The notes under the pieces: generated by a model
Databases searched by the model: none
Told to the model about the DNA's origin: nothing
What the model saw: only the letters and a program-made list of their open reading frames with translations
Made by a program: the position numbers and the translations under genes
Shown: positions 52,430-64,000 of the stretch, piece after piece
How the letters are laid out: each line of letters opens with the position of its first letter
Position numbering within the stretch: position 1 is the stretch's first letter
Assembly: GCA_034231615.1 (NCBI GenBank)
Contig: CM067311.1
Location: 11,363,212-11,427,211 of the forward strand
Origin: Meghimatium bilineatum
Lineage: Eukaryota > Mollusca > Gastropoda > Stylommatophora > Philomycidae
Direction: 5' to 3'
DNA: 64,000 nt

Positions 52430-54645
52430 AGACATAGAGTACATTTCAGAAAGAATAATAAGGATACAACTGATAGAAGAAGAAAGAACAACGATACTAA
52501 TCCAAATATACCTTGCACCTTGCAATGACAACAAGAAAATAGAAGAAACTACTGAATTTTGTGAAAGGAAATCAGATGTCCTAAACAAGATTAACAACAA
52601 AGATGAGTTATACATCATGGGTGATTCCAATAGGAGAATAGTGAAGAAAAGAGCACGGCGTGAACACTGTTTAGGCAGTTTCGGAGACATAACAACAGAA
52701 CAAAACAATAACGGGGAAGAGCTGATCAATATATGCCTAGAACATGGACGGACTGCTAATAACAAATTCTTTTTACCAACACAGATGGTGCCTTATACAA
52801 ACATGGTATAAATGGAACAACTTGCTAAAATGGGACAACATAATAAAACTGTTTCTTGAAATGGCTGAATTATAAACATAATGATGACGACTATCTACAA
52901 TATCGACTTGCTAGAAAAAACCCAATCATGTAATCAAAGAAACAAAAGTTAATGCATGGAACAAATATGGAGAATATTTAACTGGCATATGTAAAAGAAA
53001 CCCAAGATAATTTTTCAAAAGTATTAAATCAGTGCGAGTAAATTTATCGAGCTATAAATATAATCCCATAACAATAATCAATGATAAAATAGGAAACCCT
53101 TAGTGAACAGCATAAATAGGAAAGCAAGATGGAAAGAACACTTCCAGGAATTATACAACTCAACAATGACAACAGAATATAGAGACACCAACGCTCAAAC
53201 CGTTCTAGAAATCACAAAACAAGATATAATAAATCAAGAAATAGAAGAAGCCTAAAAACATAACCCAATTCCTTTTTCCACTTCTCACTTTCTATTGCTC
53301 ACTTTTCTCTCCATACTTACTACTATTGTCTCCCCATACATTCTTCTCTCCTGTCATGTTGCTACATCTTTGCTTCCTCCATTACTTTTCTACTATTGTC
53401 CTACTCTCCTCCTTATTATAATCTCATTTGTCTCCATGTAAGATTTATTTTATTGTGGTCGTTTGTTTGTCCTGATAATGGTTTTTAGTCGAAACGACGT
53501 CTGTCCCTGTATCTCGTTGTTAGGTTGTTTTATGGTTTATTTTGGTAACACATCTACCTATTTTTGTTTATCTTGATATTTGCCCTGTGTTACTCCAGCC
53601 ACCTACTTCCTGTTTAGGGTTGTTACCCTACACTGGAACATTTATCGCTTTATATATCAACAGGAGTGAACAGTATACGAAGAGAAGCAATAAAAACGTG
53701 TAGAAACATAGGGTTCCAGTTATTAGCAAGATTATTCACAATAGCCGCCTGGTCAGAAAGAAAAGTACCTGACGAATGGCAAAAATCAGTGATTGTACCA
53801 TTATGGAAAAACAAGGGTAGTAAGAGAGAATGTAAATCTTATAGAGGCATCTCCTTATTAAGTCATACAGGTAAAACATATGTAAAAATAATAGAACAGA
53901 GAATACGATACATTGCAGAACCACATCTGAGTCCCGCTCAATTTAGCATCAGAAGTGGGGCAAGCTGTACAGACGTACTATTCACACTGAGACAACTTAG
54001 TGAAAAAGCAATCGAATACAATCACGATATAAGCACAGTATTTGTAGACCAGGAAAAGGAAATCGACAACACCAAAGTGAAACAAGTCAAAGAATTTAAA
54101 TATCTAGGCAGCATTGTTTCCGAAAGTGAAAGACTAGACAGAGAAATAGAAACAGGGTGTCAGAAAGCAAACACAGTGACGTGCCAACTTTCACCATTAC
54201 TTCTTCACTCAAAGATAAAGATGAAAATGAAAAAAACAGACAATATCTACAATTTTTATGCCTACACTCTGCTATCAATGTCAAACATGGTCTTTAACAG
54301 CCTCGAAGCAGAGGAAAATCGTTACATGTGAAATGAAGTGTCTGAGAAAAGCTGCAATGGTTACCAAACTAGATAAAATAAGAAATGAAGAGATTAGAAA
54401 AAGAGTTGGTATAATATCAAGTATTGAACATATCGAAAGACAGCAAGTAAAATAGTTCAGTCACCTTGGAGGACTAATCCAAACCAAATACAAATAATAA
54501 CGTAACAAAAGAATATCCGGGGGTAAAGCCAAAGGTAGACCAAGAAAACGGTGGATAGAAAACAGGATTGCGTTGAACAAACATGGACTAAATGACTAAA
54601 TGCAACCACAGCGAGACATCTGGCCTTGGAACGACAGCTTAAACT
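52430..54645 (+). mobile_element. LINE with endonuclease and reverse transcriptase pieces, interrupted
   Basis: 52440-52811: apurinic-type endonuclease pieces (ELYIMGDSNRRIVKK, LGSFGDITTEQ, GEELINICLEHGRT). 53666-54331: reverse transcriptase start, VPDEWQKSVIVPLWKNKGSK, SYRGISLLSHTGKTYVKIIE, FSIRSGASCTDVLFTLRQL. The frame then jumps from TVFVDQEK directly to TKVKQVKEFKYLGSIV, losing the catalytic palm. The tail continues LCYQCQTWSLTA, MKCLRKAAMV, IRNEEIRKRVG. The element is interrupted at about 53250-53640 by unrelated repeat sequence. Confidence 0.75.
53250..53645 (+). repeat. Repeat insertion within the LINE, with hammerhead-like phrase
   Basis: 53465-53575 shares 'tgtatctcgttgttaggttg' and 'ttttggtaacacatctacct' with 61305-61352 and, in reverse, with 62060-61965. 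It includes 'gtcctgataatgg' then 'agtcgaaacgacgtc', reminiscent of a hammerhead core. It splits the LINE between EIEEA and GVNSIRREA. Confidence 0.55.
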
Positions 54646-54649
54646 CCCA

Positions 54650-54755
54650 TTAAGTGTGATATTCATTAAGTGTGATATTCATTAAGTGTGATATTCATTA
54701 AGTGTGATATTCATTAAGTGTGATATTCATTAAGTGTGATATTCATTAAGTGTGA
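54650..54755. repeat. 16 bp tandem repeat, about 6.5 exact units
   Basis: The unit is 'attaagtgtgatattc', starting exactly where the LINE 3' coding tail ends. Confidence 0.95.
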
Positions 54756-55239
54756 ATATGAGCAACCATCATTCACAAGTGGACAGACAATAGACAACAA
54801 TCTGGAATGAAAACACATGTTGATTGTAGCTTGTTCTAGTTAATATGAGAATTATAACGTACTAAAATCTAGTATTACGAGTAGATTTTACATTTTTTAT
54901 AACAACAAGCAATTATACTCAAGTTAAATATTCTATAACAATCTGTAGTTCTGTAAATATACTGAGATACAAATATTAATAATGTCTCTCCATATGTGCA
55001 TCAAGTAATCTAGTCAGTCAAGCATAAAGTGTATGTATATAATTACTGATACGGTTCAGAAAGTTCTGGCTCTGCTATTCTCTGTAAAGAAATATAACGC
55101 GATTGTTGTGTGTGTAAAAGCATGTTTTTGTTGATTGAATCATTGCCAGGAACTACGAATGGTTAGCACGTACGTATTTATCTGCACTTGAGTGGTTTCT
55201 TCACAGTTTTATTTCATACGATATAAATACTATTAAGTA

Positions 55240-55690
55240 ATAATGTTAATTCCAACATTAACATATGAATGCGAAAGTTGGAAAGCAACATCAAACCTAG
55301 AACAAAGACTAAACAACCTTGAAAATAAATGTCTTAGAAGACTACTGGACATACGCTGGTCAGACTTCAAACACAGTTGTCAGACAAGAATCAAAGCAAG
55401 AATATGTATCCACCTATATTAGAAAGCGTCGTTGGAATTACATCAGACACGTGCTGCGAATGGATACGGAAAGACTCCCCTTTCACGCTTTGGTGTGGTC
55501 ACCAAGGGGAAAGAGAAAACGAGGAAGACCAAAAGAAACTTTACGTAGAACTATTACAAGAGAACGTTTGACCATTGGTATCAGAAACAATGAAGATCTA
55601 AAACAATTTGCAATGAAACGAGAGACATGAAAATCTATGACATTCGCCCTATGGGCCGTCTTTGGCCCTAGAGGAATAACTAACTATCTA
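55240..55690 (+). mobile_element. LINE C-terminal fragment
   Basis: Frames read LTYECESWKATSNLEQRL, NKCLRRLLDIRWSDF, then YIRKRRWNYIRHVLRMDTER, GKRKRGRPKETLRRTI and an end like RPMGRLWP. It is a distinct LINE family from the one at 56.7 kb, and shares its end ('ccctagaggaataactaact') with a short fragment at about 2740-2785. Confidence 0.75.
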
Positions 55691-55754
55691 ATAATGTTAC
55701 TGTAAACCATACTAACTATGAAAATAGTAAAACCAATGTAAAAATATAAATTAA

Positions 55755-55965
55755 ATAAACACACTATTAATTACATTTTTCTGCGCTACAATCCAACTGG
55801 GACCTTTCTCAAGAAACTAATAACAATAAAATACACACAAAACCATACAACTGTGATGACTTGGAGATGTTTTTCTCACATCTCCAAGCACTTATATGTT
55901 TTGTTACTGCGGAACTCCACACTTTGTCGGACATCCTATGACATTTCGGGTTTTTTATACTTTAT
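55755..55965 (-). repeat. Hairpin-bearing short retroelement, diverged copy
   Basis: The hairpin is at about 55815-55785 on the minus strand. 55905-55945 also carries 'ttactgcggaactccacact' and 'tgtcggacatcc' on the plus strand, so two pieces in opposite orientation may be joined here. Confidence 0.5.
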
Positions 55966-56204
55966 TTAATATCTTGGACTCAACGCTCATCCGTGTGCAA
56001 TGCTTTAATAAGTCTCCTTCTATGAGGTGGTATGTCAAGATATATTTCTGAGCACAGTTTTAGGTAGAACTCACTAGATATACAGCACATTTCAACAGGT
56101 CATTCTCGTAGTCTAATGTTTGGCTGATCCTAATTTTTCATTGATCACTGTGTATGTTTTTGTCACGTAAAAAGAGACCACTCACTATCTAAAATTATTT
56201 TGTA

Positions 56205-56390
56205 AGGAACAGTCGAGGTTAGAAGGAGAAGAGAGGATAGAGAAAATCGTGGATAGATAACATCAAGGAATGGTCTGGGCGTTACCTTTTTTCACTCCGT
56301 GCAATGGCTGAGGACAGAGTTGTTTGTAGTATTATTTTTGTGTGTGTGCTGATGTATCCAAGGTGGCACCTATACGACACTGACAGGTTA
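56205..56390 (+). mobile_element. LINE 3' tail fragment
   Basis: It reads WIDNIKEWSGRYLFSLRAMA then EDRV, the common LINE end, matching 61290-61130 in reverse. Confidence 0.6.
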
Positions 56391-56564
56391 TGCGGTCTTA
56401 TTCATATATTTTATGTAGCCAACTATTAAATAGCCAATGATTATAACATGAGTTCATTTCCAGCTGACTTCCAGTTTTCGTAATTTCATGTTTCCATGTT
56501 TACATTTGTGTGTTTCTAGATTATGTGGTTTCAATGGTGTGGTTAGCGTATTACAAATTAAAAA

Positions 56565-56735
56565 CCTGCTGAAGACGGATGTGTTGGGCCATTGGCGCAA
56601 ATAAAGCAGCAATACAACGCATTTCCATTCTCTGGACTACATTCAACTAGAAATCATGTAGGATCATTGTCCTGTTGCAAGAGAAATCCAGTGGGAGATT
56701 GAGAATGAACGCTGAAGAAGAAGAAGAAAAATTAA
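56565..56735 (+). repeat. GAAG-tailed retroposon copy
   Basis: It carries 'gaagacggatgtgttgggcc', 'aaataaagcagcaatacaac', 'gagaaatccagtgggagatt' and the 'gaagaagaagaagaaa' tail. Confidence 0.65.
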
Positions 56736-56739
56736 AAAC

Positions 56740-58565
56740 AAAAATACAAGAAATGGACAACAAGCAAAACGTATCAAGATTACGTAGCATACAAGACAGC
56801 AAAGATTAACACCAAGAAAATCATTAAATCTGCAAAAATTAAGTCATGGCAAGATTATGGAGAAATGTTAACAAGGATAGACAAAACGCACCAAAGATGT
56901 TCTTCAAGAAAGTACAAAACATGAGACGTAAAAAAAGACACGAACTAACAGAAATAATCAACGATGAACACATCAACATACTAAATAAGCTCCAAGAAAT
57001 CATAGAAAGATGGAAAAATTACTTCAGTCAACTGTTAAACTTAAAGAAAGAAGTGATTACAACGATAAATACAATAGAAGAAGACCTAGAACTATACATT
57101 CTGAAATCCGAAACTGAAGACGCAGTTAAACATGCACCAAACAACACAGCACCAGGAATAGACGGCATACCTATAGAACTAATAAAAATGTTAACAGTGA
57201 CAGGTATAAAGTGGCTACACAGACTGTTCAATGCGATATGGAAGACACAAAAGGCACCACAAGAGTGGAATACAGCGGTGAATGTTCCCATATGGAAGAA
57301 AAAAAAGACAGTAAGAGGAATTGCACTAAGTATAGAGGCATATCACTCTTAAACGACATAGGAAAAATCTTTAGTAAGATACCAGAGAGAAAGATATGCG
57401 CATATATAGAACCACAGCTCAACAACACACAATTAGGCTTTCGGAAAAATAAAAGCTGTACAGATGTAATCTTCGCCCTCAACTTTCAGAAAGAGCAACA
57501 GAATACAACCAAGTCTTATATTTGACTTTCGTGGACAAAGAGAAAACTTTTTACAGAGTGGATAGAGCACAACTATGTATCATACTAAAGACATATGGAG
57601 ATCCGAAACCTCTTATCGTATGTCAGAGCATATACGCTGTGAATGCGCAGTAAGAACGAGCACAGGTACATCCGAAAATTTCCAAATTCACTCGGGAGTG
57701 AGACACTGATGTGTACTATCCCCCCTATTGTTCATAACATACATAGATCACATCTGCAAAATATCAAAGACAACAGAAGCAAAATCTCAAGGATAACTTA
57801 AACGAATTGCTATTTGCAGACGACCAAGCACTAGAAGCATCATCAGAAGAGCAACTACAAATACAAATAGATTACATCAAACATGCCTAACCTTTAACAT
57901 GAAGATAATTTAGCAAAGACAAAAGTAATGAAGAAAGGAAGAACAGAAAGAAACGTCAATATATATATACGTATATAACAGACTTAAACATGTGAAATAA
58001 TTCACATACCTAGGAAACAATATACACAACCGTCATCAAGAACAGCAAAAAATACACAATAGAAATAATAAAGCATACCAAGTCCTAGGGCAAATGACAC
58101 CAATCTTCAGAAACAAAAATGTAGATTTAAACACCTACATAATATTATTCAAAACGATTATTATGCCAACACTGTGTTACCAAGGCCAAACATGGACAAC
58201 GATAGCACAAGGTTAACGTAAACTTGTGACAGCTGAAATTACATGCTTACGCAGAATCATAGGAATATCGCTAAAAGACAGAGTGAGGAATGAGGACATT
58301 AGACAAAGAACCCTCACCACCCCAATCTTGGAATATATTAAGAGACAACAGATCAAATGGTGTGCCCACATCAGCAGACAACCCTCAGACAGCATACCAC
58401 AGCAAGCTATGTTACACAGATACAGTGAAGGCAGACCTAGATGCCGACCACGAAAACGACGGATCGCTGAAACAAAAAAGGTGACAAATTCCACAATATA
58501 CTCAGCACACACGAGCACCATCTCCAGAAAACTCTTCTACCCATGACGCTGAAAGGCAACAAAGG
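56740..58565 (+). mobile_element. LINE reverse transcriptase, near-complete but frameshifted
   Basis: Blocks in order: APGIDGIPIELIKM (57150), WLHRLFNAIWKTQKAPQEWN, VPIWKKK, then frame change to NCTKYRGISLLNDIGKIFSK, QLGFRKNKSCTDVIFAL, later NELLFADDQALEASSEEQLQ (57825, catalytic FADD intact), ITCLRRIIGISLKDRVRNED, YIKRQQIKWCAHISRQPSD and GRPRCRPRKRRI. Several frameshifts separate them. It lacks an upstream endonuclease. It belongs to the same family as the fragments at 51690-52030 and 20505-21500 or is close to them. Confidence 0.85.
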
Positions 58566-58704
58566 ATTTAGCGAATAGATAGATAGACTGGTGCAATGGC
58601 AGCTGTGTTGCAAAGGGAGGAATGGTATTGTGGTAAAAATGTGATTGTAGGAGCACTGTTGTAATTAAATCATCGTTTCACTAAGGATAATTGATGTTGT
58701 GTTA

Positions 58705-59300
58705 GTAATATTTCATTGGGAGTACTGTTATAGCAATATCATTTTTTATAGTAGAATCACTGTTGTATTTGTAGGATTGTTGCAATGGGAGTACTGTTAT
58801 AGCAATATCATTTTTTAGTAGAATCACTGTTGTATTTGTAGGATTGTTGCAGTGGGAGTACTGTTATAGCAATATCATTTTTTAGTAGAATCACTGTTGT
58901 ATTTGTAGGATTGTTGCAATGGGAGTACTGTTATAGCAATATCATTTTTTAGTAGAATCACTGTTGTATTTGTAGGATTGTTGCAATGGGAGTACTGTTA
59001 TAGCAATATCATTTTTTTAGTAGAATCACTGTTGTATTTGTAGGATTGTTGCAGTGGGAGTACTGTTATAGCAATATCATTTTTTAGTAGAATCACTGTT
59101 GTATTTGTAGGATTGTTGCAATGGGAGTACTGTTATAGCAATATCATTTTTTTAGTAGAATCACTGTTGTATTTGTAGGATTGTTGCAATGGGAGTACTG
59201 TTATAGCAACATCATTTTTTTAGTAGAAGCACTGTTGTAGTGGTAGAATTGCTGTAATGGGAGCTCTGTTTTAGTGGTAAGATTGTTGCAGTTGGAGGAA
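58705..59300. repeat. 67-68 bp minisatellite, about 8 units
   Basis: The unit includes 'gtagaatcactgttgtattt', 'gtaggattgttgcaatggga' and 'gtactgttatagcaatatca', with a T-run of variable length. It follows the LINE end at 58565 by about 140 bp. Confidence 0.95.
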
Positions 59301-60050
59301 TGTTGTTGTGGTAGCTGTGTTGAATGGGAACACTTTTATTGTGGAAACAATTTAGTCGTGAGGGCTATGATGTAACTGTTACAAGCAGTGTCTCTAAAGT
59401 TGTTTTACATATTCTTGTCTATTGTTGAGTTAGGGTTAGGTTTTATTCTCTTCGTACATCTGCTATAGATGTTCAGATCTTTGTTTCACTAAATCTGTCA
59501 GGTTGTAGCAACTGATGATTCTATGTTGATTGAGTGTTATCTGTTCAGTAATAGAGAATAAAGAATATAAACGGCAACCATAAAGAGAGTAGTTTGTTGT
59601 TTGATTTTGTTAGTTCATGATTATTTCTTTGTCTCGTTACGTCTGCATTCTATCGAACATTGTATAATGGTTATTCTGATGCCGTGTCCATTCACAGATG
59701 TTGGAAAAAATGTTATATTGATTATAACCCAGAGTTTGGTAAACATTTGTATTGGAACGATAATTTATCGTGCAGTATATTGCCAAGAAGGTTTGTTTTA
59801 TTGTTCCGATTAGCTTGAAAAACTGTGCATATAGTATTTTTAGATCAGGATAACTGATTATAAAAAATGTCTTCGAGGGCCGGACGTGGTCATCGAGCTG
59901 TATTTTGCTCACTACAGCTATAGATTGTCAAATATTTAAAATTTCTAAAATAAATGAGTGACATTTTTTAGGTTTTAAAAATGTGTTATTTAATACCATT
60001 AAAAAATATACCGAGCAATGTGTTAGTTATTTTAACGGGCAGCAATATGA
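59301..60050. other. Intergenic, nothing assigned
   Basis: No repeats or motifs recognised; only short frames. Confidence 0.4.
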
Positions 60051-60054
60051 TGTC

Positions 60055-60290
60055 AACAAATGCCTACTTACCATTCTGAACGTTAAGTGGAATGAATTTA
60101 AATCTAACAAAACTATAAGAGAGGAAAGCAAACAAACCTATATATTTTCCTTCATTAGACAAAGGCGTTGGACTTACATCGGCCATGTTCTCAGAATGAA
60201 CAGTCTATGAATTCCCCATCAGTCACTATACTGGGTGCCACATGGAGTAAGAAGAAGAGGGAGACCTAGAGAAACTCTATAGAAATAGAG
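60055..60290 (+). mobile_element. LINE C-terminal fragment
   Basis: It reads LTILNVKWNEF, IREESKQTYIFSFIRQRRWT then YIGHVLRMNSL and RRRGRPRETL, related to the 55.2-55.7 kb family. Confidence 0.65.
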
Positions 60291-60529
60291 AAGGCATGTC
60301 AATGAACCTAAACAACACGCAAGAACATAATGTGATGTAATTTAATGTGCAATAATTTAACATGCAGTCGAATTTGAGTAATGTGCAGTAATTTGATGTC
60401 AAATGTGGAGTAATTTAACTTGTAGTAATTTGATGTCAAATGTGGAGTAATTTAACTTGTAGTAATTTGATCTCCAGGATCTTCTTTTATTATGCATAAA
60501 TCTAGCAGATGTCCGAAGATGAATGTCAT

Positions 60530-60760
60530 TAATAACATAAAGAATAAAAGAATAACATAAAGAATAACGTAAAAGAATAACATAAGGAATAACATAAAAG
60601 AATAACAAAGTATAGCAATAAGAATAACATAAAATAATAACATAATTAATAACATAAAATAATAACATAAGAGAATAATATAAAGAATAACATAAACAAT
60701 AACATAGATAATAACATAAAATAATAACATAAAGAATAACATAAAACACTTGATATCGAG
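60530..60760. repeat. AT-rich irregular repeat of 'aataacataa' type
   Basis: Variants of 'aaagaataacata' repeat about 20 times. The Tyr/Val/Ile/Leu-rich minus frames are low-complexity products. Confidence 0.85.
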
Positions 60761-60810
60761 TTGTGATAACATGAAACTCATTAAACATACATTTATTGTC
60801 TTATATAGGG

Positions 60811-60815
<5 letters not shown>

Positions 60816-60846
<31 letters not shown>
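60816..60846. repeat. (TA)n microsatellite
   Basis: About 15 TA units. Confidence 0.95.
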
Positions 60847-60847
<1 letters not shown>

Positions 60848-61129
60848 CTTCACAGTTTCTATTTTTAAATCCTGGAAAAACCCCCAGTAAATCTAAATTT
60901 CATCGTATTAAACTAGTTATAATTCACTTCCTTGTGATTTAGTTTCTTTAAGTAAGCGATATCACAATTTATTTAAGGAAACCTTTCAACTGTATCCGTG
61001 TTATTCGCATACGACGTGTCTGTATTAAATCGTGCAGTCATAATAATATAATGAGATTCATAAACCGTCAGTGTCGTAGGATTGCCATACTGTATACATC
61101 AGCATACAAAAACTCTCCAAACAACACTA

Positions 61130-61290
61130 TCATCAGCTGACTCGGCGGAGTGTAGAAATATCACACCATGACCATTCCTTTATGTTATCAATCCAGGATT
61201 TTCTCTTTCCCCTCTTCTCCTTCCACCCTCGACTGTTTCTTGTAAAATAATTTTAGAAAACGAGTTGTGCCTTGTTACCAGTCCAAGCCA
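61130..61290 (-). mobile_element. LINE 3' tail fragment
   Basis: The minus strand reads KIILQETVEGGRRRGKRKSW then IDNIKEWSW. It is the same tail as at 1980-2170 and 56205-56390. Confidence 0.6.
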
Positions 61291-61437
61291 AACATGTAGT
61301 TGTTAGGTTGTTTTATGTTTTATTTTGGTAACACATCTACCTATTTTTGTTTAAAACAAACAAGTTTGCGCAGTTCACATTTAATCATAGCGACTGTGTG
61401 ATCAAATAGTGTTATATATTTCTACTACTGAATGGTT

Positions 61438-61788
<351 letters not shown>

Positions 61789-61869
61789 CACTCATACATC
61801 CTACGAACATCATGGACAGAGGAAAAGAAGAACATTGATGTTTTGAAATTCTTTTATTATTTTTCTTTC

Positions 61870-62110
61870 GGTTTATACCCCGATCGCAGTGTCAAGAGTA
61901 GAAGAGTTCTCTGGAGACGGCTTTTTGTGTGCTTCATATAATAGTTTTCGTTGACCTTTTTTATCAAGATAAACAAAAATAGTACCAAAATAAAACATAA
62001 AACAACCTAACAACGAGATACAGAGATAAACGACGTTATACTAAAAAGCATTCATCAGGATAAACCAAAGACCACAATACAACGAGTCTTACATGGAGAC
62101 AAACATGGTT
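61870..62110 (-). repeat. LINE tail scrap and hammerhead-like repeat
   Basis: 61880-61930 is a short piece of the LINE tail seen at 44480-44690. 61965-62062 in reverse matches the repeat at 53465-53575, with 'ctgatgaatgc' (core CTGATGA at 62058-62052) and 'ataacgtcg'. Confidence 0.5.
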
Positions 62111-62769
62111 ATGACCGGGAAGAAGAAGGTATAGAGAGATTATACAGAAAGAAATGAGAAGTGAAAATAGATAAGATGAAACAGTAAGAAAAATAAAATT
62201 CGTTTGCATTATCTGCTCCTGGCTTTGTATCTATTGTATATGTATAGTAATGCCATTGAGAAGCATTCTTTGACGGTAGTCAGGAAGAATTTAAAAACCA
62301 CTTAATCTGTTGTCTTCTGGTGTAATATAGAATTATCACTGTGTTTATTTAGTCTACTGATGTTTTAATTTCTGATTCTATCTCTTATTGTTGCTCATAG
62401 AATTCTACGTAGACAAGTCATTTCTGTAGTGATAAGTTTTTCTTTTGACGTTTGATGTTAGTGTCCACGTTTGACGTTGATAGCATAGTGATGGTATTAT
62501 GATCGTGTTATATGGTGCAATTTTGGTGTTTATTTTCACATGTTTGTTTTAGAAAATTAGGGTATTCTATGTTGTATTTCTTTGGTGTTTTCCCAATTTT
62601 ATGATATGATGTTTCCATGATAAGTGAATTCTTTCACCTGTTTAAGTTGTTGGTGATCGATGAAAATAGTGGATCAAATATATTAGAAGCATTGGGATAC
62701 ATGAAGCATTTGAAGCATTCTTCTTAGAACGGCACTATTGACGTTCGCATGGCAGAGCAAAATATGGGT

Positions 62770-62825
62770 ATATTTAGTCAGGATAAACGACTTTTGGTCG
62801 AAACGTCGATATAAGTGTATTATTA
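62770..62825 (+). repeat. Short hammerhead-like phrase
   Basis: 'caggataaacgac' then 'ttttggtcgaaacgtcgat' forms a CGAC/GTCG hairpin followed by AAACGTC. It resembles the 3' motif of the 53.5 and 62.0 kb repeats. Confidence 0.4.
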
Positions 62826-62997
62826 TGTGCGTTTACAGTGATTAGCAAAACTGCATTATCCTGTTCCAAGTTTTGTCTGTTGTATTCATATCAGCTAGTT
62901 TCCTAATATTTATTTAATTTTGCATGCAACACTCAACATTTGAATATAAAAATCAAAGGACAATTAAAAACACACACCATGAAAGAAATATATAGTT

Positions 62998-63785
62998 TAT
63001 TGTTTCAGATATTGTTATGGTATAAATGTTTCAGATATTGTTATGGTATAAATGTTTCAGATATTGTTATGGTATAAATGTTTCCGATATTGTTACGGTA
63101 TAAATGTTTAAGATATTGTTATGGTATAAATGTTTCAGATATTGTTACGGTATAATTGTTTCAGATATTGTTATGGTATAAATGTTTCAGATATTGTTAT
63201 GGTATAAATGTTTCAGATATTGTTATGGTATAAATGTTTCCGATATTGTTACGGTATAAATGTTTCAGATATTGTTATGGTATAAATGTTTCAGATATTG
63301 TTACGGTATAAATGTTTCAGATATTGTTACGGTATAAATGTTTAAGATATTGTTATGGTATAAATGTTTCAGATATTGTTATGGTATAAATGTTTCAGAT
63401 ATTGTTATGGTATAAATGTTTCAGATATTGTTATGTTATAAATGTTTCAGATATTGTCATGGTATAAATGTTTCAGATATTGTTATGGTATAAATGTTTC
63501 AGATATTGTTATGTTATAAATGTTTCAGATATTGTCATGGTATAAATGTTTCAGATATTGTCATGGTATAAATGTTTCAGATATTGTTATGGTATGAATG
63601 TTTCAGATATTGTTATGGTATGAATGTTTCAGATATTGTTATGGTATAAATGTTTCAGATATTGTTATGGTATAAATGTTTCAGATATTGTTATGGTATG
63701 AATGTTTCAGATATTGTTATGGTATAAATGTTTTAAACATTGTTATGATAAAACTGTTTCCGATATTGTTATGGTATAAATGTTT
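62998..63785. repeat. 26 bp minisatellite, about 30 units
   Basis: The unit carries 'gtttcagatattgttatggt' then 'ataaat', with frequent single-base variants (T/C in 'gttacg', A/G in 'atgaat'). Confidence 0.97.
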
Positions 63786-63799
63786 CTGTTTCTGTTTAT

Positions 63800-64000
63800 A
63801 AATGATCATATTTCTCCATGTACATCGATCTCTCATATATGTCATCATCTCTGATGGTGTCGTCAATCGAAGCCATTTAGTCAAACTGTCCAATATCTTT
63901 TCTCTGGGTCTTCCCCTTGATATTTTCCTTTCTCTTTCCTGTTGTCACTATATTATCAATGCCTCATCTTCTCATTATGTGCCCAATAAATGCTGACTGC
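63800..64000 (-). mobile_element. LINE 3' tail fragment at window edge
   Basis: Minus frames read FIGHIMRRWGIDNIVTTGK then KISRGRPREKILDSLT, the C-terminal tail of a LINE, continuing beyond the window. Confidence 0.6.

Noticed and set aside
60399-60788. Tyr/Val/Ile/Leu-rich minus-strand frames
   Set aside because: Low-complexity AT repeat; no conserved residues or start context.

Overview
The window is nuclear DNA from an animal. It is AT-rich, with intron-split genes, canonical GT/AG splice sites, and a very high load of retrotransposon debris and tandem repeats. Two genes point to a mollusc, most likely a gastropod of the heterobranch type. One is a class A receptor resembling the gastropod 'chemosensory receptor' family. 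The other is an intronless Toll-like receptor present in two copies. The species cannot be named from the sequence.

Layout. (1) 1-8.5 kb, minus strand: the 5' part of the nuclear gene for mitochondrial ATP synthase subunit b (ATP5PB-like). Exons lie at 8531-8510, 6082-5765, 4202-4039 and 539-411; the rest lies beyond the left edge. (2) 8.7-15.9 kb: transposon remains, namely a degenerate copy of an uncharacterised repetitive protein gene, a hAT/ZMYM1-like transposase remnant, LINE reverse transcriptase and RNase H fragments, and short retroelement copies. (3) 17.4-25.5 kb, plus strand: a two-exon GPCR whose ~6.9 kb intron holds a tRNA-derived SINE, a (CA)n tract, an antisense LINE and a Penelope-type GIY-YIG fragment. 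(4) 26.7-30.1 kb, plus strand: a Toll-like receptor pseudogene. (5) 30-47 kb: retroelement fragments and long minisatellites (48, 47, 27, 39 and 37 bp units). (6) 47.6-51.0 kb, minus strand: an intact 954-residue Toll-like receptor with its 5' flank, an inverted paralogue of the pseudogene. (7) 51-64 kb: more LINE copies, several with tandem arrays at their ends, and a long (AC)n tract.

Only three loci look functional: ATP5PB, the GPCR and the minus-strand TLR. They are unrelated in pathway (respiration, chemoreception, innate immunity) and show no operon-like link. The most interesting structure is not a gene. It is a dispersed family of short retroelements carrying a hairpin motif that resembles a minimal hammerhead ribozyme, one copy of which lies just downstream of a Penelope-type GIY-YIG domain. 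There are also several minisatellites that appear to have grown out of LINE coding sequence. All family assignments come from reading translations by eye; no database search was run.
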